The notes under the pieces: generated by a model
What the model was told of the DNA's origin: nothing
What the model saw: the letters and a program-made list of their open reading frames with translations, nothing else
Databases searched by the model: none
Assembly: GCA_029850555.1 (NCBI GenBank)
Contig: JARCRS010000075.1
Coordinates: forward strand, 26,103 to 90,102
Origin: an archaeon
GTDB taxonomy: Archaea > Thermoproteota > Nitrososphaeria > Nitrososphaerales > CADDZS01
Direction of reading: 5' to 3'
DNA length: 64,000 nt
Translations under genes and position numbers: made by a program
Shown: in pieces, positions 8,320 to 16,545 of the stretch
Layout: every line of letters starts with the position of its first letter
How positions within the stretch are numbered: the stretch's first letter is position 1

Positions 8320-9432
8320 TTGATTGCAGGTGACTCTGATACCAAAGAATGGTTCTGGAAAGCACTCAAAACTCGAGATCCAAAGTATTATTCGAGGTTT
8401 GTTTACGGAGTGAATTCTACGGGAATCTTCTGTCGTCCTACTTGCGCATCCCGCAAGCCAAAGGCTCGAGAGCAAGTAGCTTTCTTTGCCAATGCTTCTC
8501 AAGCCAAAGAGGCTGGCTTTCGAGCATGTGAGAGATGCAAACCAGATGAAAATCACTCTCCAAGCCAAGTTCAAACAATTCAGAAAATATGTGAATTCAT
8601 AAACGAAAACGCTAGAGAGAAACTAACCCTCGAGCGGCTCTCCCAGGAATCAGGTATAAGTCAATTCCACCTTCAAAGAATATTCAAGAAAGTAACCGGA
8701 GTAACACCCAGAGAGTACACTGAGGCAGTGAGATTAGGCCGCCTTAAACTCGCTCTGAGATCAGGGAATTCTGTCAGAAGATCGACATATGGAGCAGGTT
8801 ACAATACTTCAGGATGGCTTTACTTTCGCCCTAATGAAAAACTGGGCATGAGTCCTTTGAATTATAAGAACGGAGGAGAGGGTTTCACTCTTAATTATGC
8901 TATTTCGGATACCCCACTTGGAAAACTGCTCGTAGCTGCAACGGAGAGAGGGGTCTGTTTTGTAACGCTCGCGGATTCAAGTCAAAAGCTCGTCTCATAT
9001 CTTCGGTCCGAATATCCAAAGGCAAAGCTTGAGCCTGCGACGAATGTCCAAAACAAGAATCTTTCTCTTTCAGTTGAAAAAATAGTAGATTATATTACGA
9101 AAGGGATTGATCTTGAGAATTCAAACCTCCCCCTTGATCTTCACGCAACTGCCTTCCAATGGAGGGTCTGGAAAGAGTTGCGAGAAATACCATACGGAAG
9201 CGTTAGATCCTACAGCGAGGTTGCTCGAAGAATTGGTCTTCCCAAGGCTATTAGAGCTGTGGCAAATGCATGCGCTTCAAATCCAGTCCCCCTCGTTATC
9301 CCGTGTCACAGAGTAGTCCCAAAGACTGGAGGAGTTGGCAACTACGGACTGGGAGTCGAAAGAAAGAAAATCTTACTTGCGAAGGAAGGTGTTGACCTTG
9401 CCAAGCTCGACAGAAAAGGGGCTAGTCCTTGA
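8320..9432 (+). CDS. ada: Ada-type methyl-phosphotriester/O6-methylguanine repair protein and regulator
   Basis: Three domains in order: an N-terminal Ada Cys4 zinc domain (RFVYGVNSTGIFCRPTC, then ACERCKP), an AraC-type helix-turn-helix (LTLERLSQESGISQFHLQRIFKK) and a C-terminal O6-alkylguanine methyltransferase with the acceptor motif IPCHRVV. It would repair methylated DNA and activate its own regulon after methyl transfer. The frame opens at TTG 8227, but a TATA-like ATATATT at about 8273 and alignment with the Ada N-terminus favour TTG 8320. The second half of the AraC domain is shorter than in E. coli. Overlaps the next gene by four bases (TTGA), so the two are probably cotranscribed. 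Confidence 0.88.
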   Translation: MIAGDSDTKEWFWKALKTRDPKYYSRFVYGVNSTGIFCRPTCASRKPKAREQVAFFANASQAKEAGFRACERCKPDENHSPSQVQTIQKICEFINENAREKLTLERLSQESGISQFHLQRIFKKVTGVTPREYTEAVRLGRLKLALRSGNSVRRSTYGAGYNTSGWLYFRPNEKLGMSPLNYKNGGEGFTLNYAISDTPLGKLLVAATERGVCFVTLADSSQKLVSYLRSEYPKAKLEPATNVQNKNLSLSVEKIVDYITKGIDLENSNLPLDLHATAFQWRVWKELREIPYGSVRSYSEVARRIGLPKAIRAVANACASNPVPLVIPCHRVVPKTGGVGNYGLGVERKKILLAKEGVDLAKLDRKGASP

Positions 9433-10364
9433 GCTCAGAGACGGCTAATGAGGTCGAAACAGAATCAAGGTATTCTGCTGACATCCTTAGACATCTAAGA
9501 TCGTATTCGCTTCTGACTGTCCTGAGCATAATCTGGGGAGTTGCGTTTGTCGCAATTCGAGTCGCAGATTCTCTTCTTAGCCCCGTCAATCTGGCCTTAC
9601 TTCGATGGTTCATTGCTGGCGCAGGTTATCTCACAATATTGCCTTTCCTTGGAAAGACCAAAGTCAAATTCGACTCTAAAGATCTCCCGAGGCTTTTAGT
9701 CATCTCCTTTGCAAATGTTCCACTCTATCACCTTTCGCTCAACTTTGGGGAAACGAGTGTTTCTGCAGGCCTTGCAGGATTACTAGTTTCTCTTGGACCG
9801 GTCCTGATCGTACTTCTTTCGAGAATTTCGTTGAAGGAGAAGATTGGAAAGAAATTAGTGCTTGCTCTTGTTATCGCCACGGTGGGAGTTGTCGTACTCT
9901 CAATTCCTGATTTAACAGGCCCAGCAGGGTCCGTGGTAGGAATTCTCGAAGTCGTGATTACAGCTCTTGCCTATGCATTGTTTGCGGTTTTGTCAAAACC
10001 CCTCGTCTCAAAATACGGTGCTCTACCGATCGCGATCAGAGCAGGAACACTTGGAACAATGATGCTGCTTCCTCTTCTTTCTTTGAGTTTCTTTACTCAG
10101 GTATCAAGGCTCTCCTTTAACGGCTGGATTTCAGTTCTATATCTAAGCATACTAAGCACTGTGATTGGATACTCTATGTTTTATACTCTCGTGAGCAGAG
10201 GGACCGTCTCTAGACTCTCAATTCAGCTTTATCTGATTCCAATAATCAGTGTGATTAGCGGGTTTCTGATCTTGGGAGAGCAGATTACGCTTTACACTTT
10301 TGTTGGCGGAGCAATCCTTCTAGTTGCAATAGCACTTGCTACGCGCACTCAGGCAAAGAAATAG
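9429..10364 (+). CDS. EamA/DMT-family transporter
   Basis: 311 residues, ten predicted helices in two EamA repeats: LTVLSIIWGVAFVAIRVADS in repeat one and VVGILEVVITALAYALFAVLSKP in repeat two, ending LYTFVGGAILLVAIALA. Drug/metabolite exporters of this family move amino acids, nucleobases or other small solutes. Translational coupling with ada through a TTGA overlap suggests co-expression. Substrate unknown. Confidence 0.85.
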   Translation: MSSETANEVETESRYSADILRHLRSYSLLTVLSIIWGVAFVAIRVADSLLSPVNLALLRWFIAGAGYLTILPFLGKTKVKFDSKDLPRLLVISFANVPLYHLSLNFGETSVSAGLAGLLVSLGPVLIVLLSRISLKEKIGKKLVLALVIATVGVVVLSIPDLTGPAGSVVGILEVVITALAYALFAVLSKPLVSKYGALPIAIRAGTLGTMMLLPLLSLSFFTQVSRLSFNGWISVLYLSILSTVIGYSMFYTLVSRGTVSRLSIQLYLIPIISVISGFLILGEQITLYTFVGGAILLVAIALATRTQAKK

Positions 10365-10404
10365 AAGCACATGTTTCATTCGGGCTCCAAGGAAAAGACT
10401 TCGC

Positions 10405-11322
10405 TTGCGGCCCCTCAATTCAAGGATCAAACTCCTCATCATCCTCTTCATAATGGGAGTTTCAATATCACTAAACTTTCTTACTCTGGTGCAGGCCTAT
10501 CCTGAAACGCAAAAGATTGATTCGGGATGCTGCGCTCCAAAAGGGACATTGTTAGCGAAAGATTTCTCTGCATTTTACTTTGGCGCTTGGAATTTGGTTC
10601 ATGACCCTTCCGCAATTTATCAGAGGGGATCTTCCGTTAATGCATCTTTTTTGGGAATAACTCCCCATCCTGAATCTTTCAAGTACTTGCCCTCTTTTTT
10701 GATTTTTATTGTACCGTTTCTCGTTTTAAGTTACCCGAACGCACTTTTCGGATTCGGCATAGCTCAGTTTGTCTTGTTATTTCTGATCGCATTCTTGGTG
10801 TATCGATTGCTCAAGGGAAAGAATGTTGGCGTCATAGGTTTCGCGAGTGTCATCGCTCTTTTGTTGCCTTTTACGACTGTCCCGAGCTGGGGAATATCTG
10901 AAGCGTACTTCTGGCAATGGGCAGAGGGTCAGGACAAGGTCTTGGATCTTGCGCTAATTCTCCTTGCGTTATACTTTGGAATGAATAAGAGACCTGTCTC
11001 TTCTGGAATAATCTTTGGTCTGTCATTCTTTGATCCGAGATTTGCTCTTGTTGCAGTCCCTCTTTTTGTAACTATAAACAGAGAAAAGTTCACCCAAGCC
11101 ACTATCGTTACCACTTCCGTCATAGCTATAAGCAATGTTCCAATACTGGCTTATCCTGGATTGTTCCCCAGTTTTCTTCAGATGCTCTTATCTGTTGGAG
11201 TAACTACTCCTCTCTATTATTACTCATATATTCCACTCTTGACGGTTTTGATATTGAGTTTTGCGAAATGGAAGGAAATAGCCCAGACTTTCTCGCGCCA
11301 TAGCGGAATAGGTGGAAACTAG
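10405..11322 (+). CDS. GT87-like polyprenol-linked glycosyltransferase, membrane
   Basis: About 305 residues with seven or eight hydrophobic segments. An external acidic motif after the first helix (KDFSAFYFGAWNLVHDPSAIYQ) and the following FKYLPSFLIFIVPFL fit the DUF2029/GT87 mannosyltransferase pattern, where an Asp after helix one is catalytic. The frame also opens at TTG 10336, overlapping the transporter by 29 bases; TTG 10405, just before the first helix, seems a better start. With the GT at 11355 it suggests envelope glycan synthesis. Family call moderate. Confidence 0.6.
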   Translation: MRPLNSRIKLLIILFIMGVSISLNFLTLVQAYPETQKIDSGCCAPKGTLLAKDFSAFYFGAWNLVHDPSAIYQRGSSVNASFLGITPHPESFKYLPSFLIFIVPFLVLSYPNALFGFGIAQFVLLFLIAFLVYRLLKGKNVGVIGFASVIALLLPFTTVPSWGISEAYFWQWAEGQDKVLDLALILLALYFGMNKRPVSSGIIFGLSFFDPRFALVAVPLFVTINREKFTQATIVTTSVIAISNVPILAYPGLFPSFLQMLLSVGVTTPLYYYSYIPLLTVLILSFAKWKEIAQTFSRHSGIGGN

Positions 11323-11354
11323 GGAGAATATCTCGAAGGTTTAGCTAGAACGTG

Positions 11355-12719
11355 TTAACGCTTGTAAATGTTTACTGCTTCATCAAAAACGGCTTTTTCG
11401 CGCTCAAGCGCGCTGTCAATGTAGCACTGCCGGCAGGTTTCAAATCCGTTTTCTCCAATTTTATCTGAACTGGGTTTGAGTGTTTTGACGATTGCTTCAG
11501 AGGCTTCGATGTAATTTCCAGGGGAAAATGTAAAGCCGTTTGACCCGTCGACAACAAGTTCTGAAGAGCCAGCTCCTTTACTAACAACAACAGGTTTCTT
11601 GTTTATCCACCCTTCAAGCACGCTGATTCCAAATCCTTCGAGTGCAGAGGTTAACAAGACCACAGACGAAATGGAGTAAGCTGCTTTAATCTCCTCATTA
11701 GATGCGTGTCCCAAGAAAGAAACAGAGTTCTCCAAGTGAAGATTCTTCACAAGGGACTCTAGATCGGCTCTCCACCTGCTCCCCTTTCCATGTCCCAATC
11801 CACCTTTCTTTGATGATGAGAAACTGCCATTTCCAATCAACGCAAGTTTAAGCTTGCCACCATTGATATCTTTCAGGCGAGAAAAGGCCTTGATTGCGAT
11901 GTCATGTGATTTAATTCTGTCCATACGAGCCACCATTAGGAGTAGCTTTTCATCTGGCTTCAATCCAATTCGTTGACTAACCTGCTCAATCGCCTCTTTC
12001 GAAGGGGTTACTCGCCAGTCCTCAGGATCTACGAAAGGATAGAGCTGATGAGCTCGGCCCCTGTAACCAACTTTGATCAGCCCTTCGAGGTCTCGACGAG
12101 TACTTACTATCACCCCATCAAAGTCTTCGATCCATCTCACTATTGCACGGCGAGTCAAAAATGGAAGGGTTTCAGGAACGAAAGGGACGTGCCATCGCAT
12201 TATCGCAGGTGCCGGTGGTCCAATCAAAGCTCCCGTAGAGAGTAGCTGGTAATCCTGAACGTAGAAGATATCAGTATCGTTCCAGAACTCTAGCATAGAA
12301 TCAGCATTTATCCAGTTGAAGCGCGCGTATCCCTCGTAAGATGAATCAAAAATGTTAGGCGTTGCTGACAATCCATGAATTTGAGACCATAGATTTTCTT
12401 TGAAAATCGTGTAACTCCGAAGCACATTATCAGGTATCTCAAGATGAGAAACTAGGATATCACCAACCCTGACTTTGGGAGGATACTTTACCCCGAGGCT
12501 GACCCAGTTAACCTTTGAGAGTGTGCGCTGAGCCAGCATTTTCTTCAGGAGCGGATAAATCATTGCAGTGACACCCCCAGGCGAAAGATCATAATCTATA
12601 CCCTCTTCAAGATCATTAATATCCACGGGATCCGGAAGTGAGCCGTACTTTTCCAGAAGCTCGCTATATGTCAAGTTGAACTTGATGAAAGGTGTCTGGC
12701 TATTGACGCATGCTCGCAT
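11355..12719 (-). CDS. GT-B glycosyltransferase, GT4 with trehalose-phosphate-synthase-like N-terminus
   Basis: 454 residues. The C-terminal half is a GT4 nucleotide-sugar domain: KLLLMVARMDRIKSHDIAIKAF, then SVVLLTSALEGFGISVLEGW with the catalytic E-x7-E pattern. The N-terminal half resembles GT20 enzymes (GGVTAMIYPLLKKM, NLWSQIHGL, YVQDYQLLSTG, RWHVPFVPE). It may make trehalose-phosphate, glucosylglycerate or another small glycoside; the acceptor cannot be decided. Convergent with the GT87-like gene. Confidence 0.75.
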   Translation of the reverse strand: MRACVNSQTPFIKFNLTYSELLEKYGSLPDPVDINDLEEGIDYDLSPGGVTAMIYPLLKKMLAQRTLSKVNWVSLGVKYPPKVRVGDILVSHLEIPDNVLRSYTIFKENLWSQIHGLSATPNIFDSSYEGYARFNWINADSMLEFWNDTDIFYVQDYQLLSTGALIGPPAPAIMRWHVPFVPETLPFLTRRAIVRWIEDFDGVIVSTRRDLEGLIKVGYRGRAHQLYPFVDPEDWRVTPSKEAIEQVSQRIGLKPDEKLLLMVARMDRIKSHDIAIKAFSRLKDINGGKLKLALIGNGSFSSSKKGGLGHGKGSRWRADLESLVKNLHLENSVSFLGHASNEEIKAAYSISSVVLLTSALEGFGISVLEGWINKKPVVVSKGAGSSELVVDGSNGFTFSPGNYIEASEAIVKTLKPSSDKIGENGFETCRQCYIDSALEREKAVFDEAVNIYKR

Positions 12720-12728
12720 TGCTCGCTT

Positions 12729-12986
12729 TCACCTAGAGGAGAAACTGAACTTCTTTCTTAGGCCCCCTGACGCAATTCTATTCGATCTGAACGCCAGCCT
12801 GAATGGGGAATCTGAGAAATGCAGGACCAATCTATCAATTAATCGTAGTTGAGCCCAAACAGAGCGATAGTATGATGTCCCGCGAGTCTTTGATCTTGCT
12901 AGATATTCAACATCGAAAATGGCCTTCTCGCAGTGCGAACTGGGGCCTCCGTATCCTTTGAGTTTTCTTACTAAGCTTATTCGCAT
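12729..12986 (-). CDS. Possible small basic protein upstream of the glycosyltransferase
   Basis: 85 residues from ATG 12986 (MRISLVRKLKGYGG), or 90 from TTG 13001. It is rich in Arg and Ser, lacks recognisable motifs and ends nine bases before the glycosyltransferase start on the same strand. Position supports a real gene, sequence character only weakly. Confidence 0.3.
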   Translation of the reverse strand: MRISLVRKLKGYGGPSSHCEKAIFDVEYLARSKTRGTSYYRSVWAQLRLIDRLVLHFSDSPFRLAFRSNRIASGGLRKKFSFSSR

Positions 12987-13055
12987 TACACTGACTGGCA
13001 AGATCTGACAACAACGTTATTTCCTAATTATGTCAACTCATGGATTTGAAGTTTA

Positions 13056-13187
13056 TCAAGGATTTTCCCGTTCAAATTCTTCCTTGCCTTCTTCCTCTTC
13101 GGTTTCAACCGTCTTTGCTTCCTTTTCCAGAGTCTTTTCTTCTTCTTCTGAGGATCGTTTAGTGTTCTGTTTACTTTTCTTTGACAC
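13056..13187 (-). CDS. Very small highly charged protein
   Basis: 43 residues from GTG 13187. A Lys/Ser-rich start (MSKKSKQNTKRSS) is followed by repeated Glu runs (EEEEKTLEKE, TETEEEEGKEEFE in approximate pattern). Likely disordered. The alternative frame over these bases gives an implausible Lys/Arg-only peptide. Similar in style to the small acidic protein at 57821. Function unknown. Confidence 0.4.
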   Translation of the reverse strand: MSKKSKQNTKRSSEEEEKTLEKEAKTVETEEEEGKEEFERENP

Positions 13188-13241
13188 GATATTTTCACCA
13201 TAAAGATTCAGACAGAGCTCATGCCATAATTGGCAAGCCTC

Positions 13242-14081
13242 TTATTTATCACCTCTCTTTAGAAACTGGACAACCGTTTCGTTGAATAGCTTCGGGTTGT
13301 CCCAAATAACTCCATGCGAAGACTTTGGTATAGTTACGAGCTTGCAGTTTGGAATACATTTTGACAGCTCAATGGTTATCGATTGAAGGACTTTTGGGCT
13401 ATCCTCGCCTTTCACGAGCAATGTTTGAGAATTGACTCGACCTGCATCAGTGCAATCAAAGGGATCTCGCTCAGGAGTTATCTCTATTTCAGCCAACGCT
13501 GTTTTAGAATTATCTAATATAATTTGGCGAAACGGCGGTTTTAGTCTGTCATAGACTCCGTTTATGCCAGTGATTCCATCTAAGAATACCCTAACGGCAG
13601 ACTCGAAATCATTTGTCCTTAGATATCGTCTTGCTGGCTCGATGATTTCCTTGAGGAACTTGAACCCTAGTTCCAGATTCTCTCTTCCTTTATCCTCTCC
13701 GAACACTGTGAAAATCGGGGGCTCTATGAGAACGAGTTTTCTAACATAGCCCGGATAATCTCTTGCTACGAGCGCTGCTACGTACCCACCATAAGAGTGA
13801 CCGACCAGATTTGCAGGTTCGCCAAATTCCTTGAGAAGCGCAAGGAGGTCGTCTCTTTCAGCCAAAAGCGAGTAGTTTCCTGGATAGTCTCTCCAGCTAT
13901 TTGGATAGTGATTTCTTCGGCTGTACACTACGGTTTTGAAACCAGAATTTGAAAAGTAAGTAAGTTGGTTACCCCAGTCCCTATAATCTCCCAAGCTACC
14001 ATGAATGAGAACTAGAGGTTCTCCCTGCCCATGTTCCTCGTAGTAGAGCCTTACATCATCACTTGAAAGAGCGTAAGGCAT
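13242..14081 (-). CDS. Alpha/beta hydrolase
   Basis: 279 residues of the classical alpha/beta hydrolase fold: oxyanion loop LVLIHGSLGDYRDW, nucleophile elbow NLVGHSYGGYV, a probable Asp in VKGEDSPKVL and His in PKSSHGVIW near the end. Cytoplasmic, no signal peptide. Substrate unknown; the family covers esterases, haloperoxidase-like enzymes and C-C hydrolases. Confidence 0.85.
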   Translation of the reverse strand: MPYALSSDDVRLYYEEHGQGEPLVLIHGSLGDYRDWGNQLTYFSNSGFKTVVYSRRNHYPNSWRDYPGNYSLLAERDDLLALLKEFGEPANLVGHSYGGYVAALVARDYPGYVRKLVLIEPPIFTVFGEDKGRENLELGFKFLKEIIEPARRYLRTNDFESAVRVFLDGITGINGVYDRLKPPFRQIILDNSKTALAEIEITPERDPFDCTDAGRVNSQTLLVKGEDSPKVLQSITIELSKCIPNCKLVTIPKSSHGVIWDNPKLFNETVVQFLKRGDK

Positions 14082-14146
14082 ATTCAGAAGGATTACTCTA
14101 CAGTAGAAACGAAATCACAGTCCCTTTTCTTCCGTTCCTTTTTGAC

Positions 14147-14458
14147 TTATGCTTTCCTTAGCTTCCCCAGACGTAATCGAACAACTCGGACGAGCTGTGT
14201 CTTAAGCTCTGCATCGGACAGTTTCTTGCTTCGAAGATTCGAAATTTGCTTTGCAAGAGTAGGATCTCCTAGCATGCTTATCCAGTTCTCAAAGTCCTGA
14301 CGGCCCAAATGGAATCTTATTGAGCTGGGATCAACTGTTTCCAATTCCTTGGAAAACTCTTCCAGGCTGTTTGCCCTTAGACCGATCGGGGAACCAAGAG
14401 ATTGGTAAAAGTAGAATCCATTCTCGTCGGGAACGGTTCGTAACACGCTGTTAGGCAT
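14147..14458 (-). CDS. Stand-alone DUF5752-like protein
   Basis: 103 residues: GFYFYQSLGSPIGLRANSLEEFSKELETVD, then RFHLGRQDFENWISMLGD and LSDAELKTQLVRVVRLRLG. The same order of motifs closes the 433-residue coiled-coil protein at 2651-3952, so the two share a domain. DUF5752 domains are known as small domains, some attached to sugar enzymes; the nearby glycosyltransferases are consistent but prove nothing. Cytoplasmic, helical. Confidence 0.65.
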   Translation of the reverse strand: MPNSVLRTVPDENGFYFYQSLGSPIGLRANSLEEFSKELETVDPSSIRFHLGRQDFENWISMLGDPTLAKQISNLRSKKLSDAELKTQLVRVVRLRLGKLRKA

Positions 14459-14538
14459 TATAAAGTGAAATCGGAAGACTTCTAGGCATTAAATTTAGCG
14501 TTGACAAGCTAATGCCTTACTAGACTTTTGATTGTTTC

Positions 14539-15048
14539 TTATAGGGAGGCACCAACCACCATGAGGATCAGAACCAAAAACAATAGAACAGTGACGCTCA
14601 CTGTTCCTATTCTTACTCTTGACTGCATTGACGCCATGACCATAGCTTTTCCTTCCGGCGCGGGAGCTCCACTTTTTCCCTCACTCAGCATTCGGCCCAT
14701 GGTCTTAGCAGTAGGTATCACTAAACCAAGAGAGACAATTAGAGCGATAAGTCCGACAAGTGCCCCGGCTTGAAGTAAACTTAGCGCGAGTCCTGAGGGC
14801 AGGTTCTTTGCATATTGGAAGGCGTATCCGTAGAGGGCGACTCCAAAGACTACTGCAGTCAATGAGGTTGCCATAACGTACCTTGTGTATCTCGGAATAA
14901 TTTTACTCAGAAACTCTGCTCTTCCGCTTGGCTCCATGTGGGATAAAGAAGGTCCTAAGACTGAGCTGAACAGGAAAGCTGCACCCATCCAACCGACGAT
15001 AGCCAAGATGTGCACGACTAGCAATGTAAGAAAAATATAATCAGGCAA
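14539..15048 (-). CDS. Four-helix membrane protein (DUF2269/CopD-like)
   Basis: 169 residues with hydrophobic segments at about 4-27, 57-78, 86-110 and 146-167. The first helix contains VVHILAIVGWMGAAFLF, resembling the His-containing first helix of DUF2269 and CopD-like proteins. A Pro/Gly/Lys-rich loop separates helices three and four. Possible copper or haem-linked membrane role, low certainty. Confidence 0.65.
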   Translation of the reverse strand: MPDYIFLTLLVVHILAIVGWMGAAFLFSSVLGPSLSHMEPSGRAEFLSKIIPRYTRYVMATSLTAVVFGVALYGYAFQYAKNLPSGLALSLLQAGALVGLIALIVSLGLVIPTAKTMGRMLSEGKSGAPAPEGKAMVMASMQSRVRIGTVSVTVLLFLVLILMVVGASL

Positions 15049-15524
15049 GGTGTAGTATCTTCATCTCAATAGTGCGTTATTCATTAGAATTAAGTTTGTC
15101 TCTTTCCTGTTTAGCTTTAAAGAAATAGAAATCTTTCTCGAATCCGCCATTCAATCGCCTTTCTCCGCAGTATGTGGAGGATATAAGAACCAATGATCAA
15201 ACCCGGCCGGGAAAAAAAGCTAAGCTAAAACCAACGCTTGCTTTGGTCGAAATTATAGATTCGGGCTCGGATAACCTACATTATCACTAAAGGCCAAATG
15301 TAAATGAATTATTTCAAGCCCAAGTTGGAAGAAAGTATAGGGCATTACAATACTCCCCAATGTCCTTTTTAGAGTAATCAGCGGGGTAAAAAACCATTTT
15401 TTAAAAATTTTCTGATACAGTGTAATTGTCTGGAGTGCTCTAAATGCAAACCGAACGTGTTGACAAAGCAGAAGTCGAATTCTTCCAACAAATTTAATCA
15501 CTGGTAAAAGCAGTTCCTACTTTT
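15049..15524. other. Intergenic region without confident gene
   Basis: AT-rich 0.48 kb between the membrane protein gene and the endonuclease V remnant. It holds a perfect 10-base palindrome CCCGGCCGGG (15202-15211) followed by seven A, and a TATA-like GATATAAGA near 15179-15187. A minus-strand frame (15253-15501) lacks protein-like features. An unannotated RNA starting near 15210 is possible but unsupported. Confidence 0.4.
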
Positions 15525-16069
15525 GTGCCTGAACATTTCAGCAAGATATGTGGTGTAGATGCAGCCTACTCTAAGAAAGATAAGCGAGTGGTCGCAACAG
15601 TAGTTTTATTCCGAGATGGTTTAATAAATGAAGTAAGAACGCACAAGGGAGAGTTCGCATTTCCCTACATCAGCGGTTTATTTTCCTTCATGAAGGCCCG
15701 TTCGTTGTTGCCGCCTAAAGAAACTAGAAATCAGACCAGACCAGATTTAGTTTGTTTTGATGCTCATGACCTTGCACAGCCGCGCTCATGAGGGCTAGCA
15801 ACCATTTGTGGAATGGTACTAGGAATCCCGAGCATAGGGATTGCGAAAAGCGCTCTTATTGGAAAGAAACTAGATTACAAGATAGGGCTAGAAAAATTAA
15901 GCTGCTATGATCAAGAGTGGGATTTGACACAACATTTAATGATCATAGGTTCTGGAGTCCTGGATACTGCGTAAGTCTAAAGAATCTCGAGGAGATAACT
16001 TCGCATTATGGGAATACTTGCCTTGAGGCAATGAAAGTAGCACACAAATTAGCGAATGCGCAGTTGTAA
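15525..16069 (+). pseudogene. nfi: Decayed endonuclease V gene
   Basis: Endonuclease V cuts DNA next to deaminated bases such as inosine. The first 88 codons retain catalytic landmarks: Asp in ICGVDAAY, Glu in KGEFAFPYISGL, Asp in LVCFDAHDLAQPR. An in-frame TGA at 15789-15791 follows where the family has a residue between PR and GLA. The same frame continues with GLATICGMVLGIPSIGIAKSA and then dies at TAA near 15972. The family C-terminus (SPGYCVSL, then MKVAHKLA) appears from about 15956 in another frame. So there is at least one nonsense change and one frameshift. The usual first 20 or so residues before the GVD motif also seem short. Confidence 0.85.
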
Positions 16070-16091
16070 ATTTGAGACTCCCACATCTGAA

Positions 16092-16253
16092 CTAAATAGA
16101 TTCAAGACAACGGGGACAGACGCAATCGTTGGCTTTCATCGAAATATTTGCAAGGTCCTCTTTAGTGGTTATGACATCAGAGCACCAGCATCTCGGAAAC
16201 CCTTGACATTTGAATTCAGATCCGCAAATTTCACATACGAGTTGTCTGGCCAT
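16092..16253 (-). CDS. Cysteine-rich CWC-type small zinc protein
   Basis: 53 residues from ATG 16253. Pattern: CEICGSEFKC, then CWC, then CVCPRCL, as in the Cys_rich_CWC family of small proteins, which probably bind zinc. Eight cysteines in all. It runs opposite to the decayed endonuclease V gene and ends 23 bases beyond it. Below usual length cutoffs but strongly patterned. Function of the family is unknown. Confidence 0.75.
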   Translation of the reverse strand: MARQLVCEICGSEFKCQGFPRCWCSDVITTKEDLANISMKANDCVCPRCLESI

Positions 16254-16299
16254 TTTTAGTCAACAGCTAGACTCAAAGGAGGCTAGTCTTACTTAAGAT

Positions 16300-16428
16300 T
16301 CAATCTTCTTCGTCTTTCGGGGTAGTGCATCTAGCGCAGAGCCGGGTATTTACTTCTACTTCCTCGTCGGGCATTAGGCTACCACACTCTTCGCATCTTG
16401 ATCTTCCTTTCATTGCCTCCAACTTCAT
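16300..16428 (-). CDS. Very small zinc-ribbon protein
   Basis: 42 residues from ATG 16428. Two knuckles, CEECGSLMPDEE and CARCTTPKDE, separated by 15 residues, make a single treble-clef or ribbon site. It lies 46 bases upstream of the CWC-type gene on the same strand, so the two may be cotranscribed. Likely a zinc-binding regulator or assembly factor; no specific role assigned. Confidence 0.6.
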   Translation of the reverse strand: MKLEAMKGRSRCEECGSLMPDEEVEVNTRLCARCTTPKDEED

Positions 16429-16504
16429 CTCGAGCCTCTTCTCAGATAAAGTAGAAGAAGCATACTAACCTTTCGAAAATGAGCTCTGCGAGCCGTAAGA
16501 AAGG

Positions 16505-16522
16505 ATCATAAAGATTTTAATC
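16505..16522 (+). repeat. Left copy of imperfect 18-base direct repeat
   Basis: ATCATAAAGATTTTAATC. It contains the TATA-like AGATTTTAA about 27 bases before the tnpB GTG start, so it may also serve as the promoter. Compare 17709-17726. Confidence 0.45.
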
Positions 16523-16545
16523 AACTTCCCTTCACGAGATCAGGC

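Noticed and set aside
15202..15211. CCCGGCCGGG palindrome as a terminator
   Set aside because: On the plus strand it is followed by A, and on the minus strand the T run precedes it, so polarity is wrong for an intrinsic terminator.
15253..15501. 82-codon minus-strand frame upstream of the endonuclease V remnant
   Set aside because: Irregular composition rich in Phe, Leu and His without a clear helix or motif, and no promoter signal; more likely chance.
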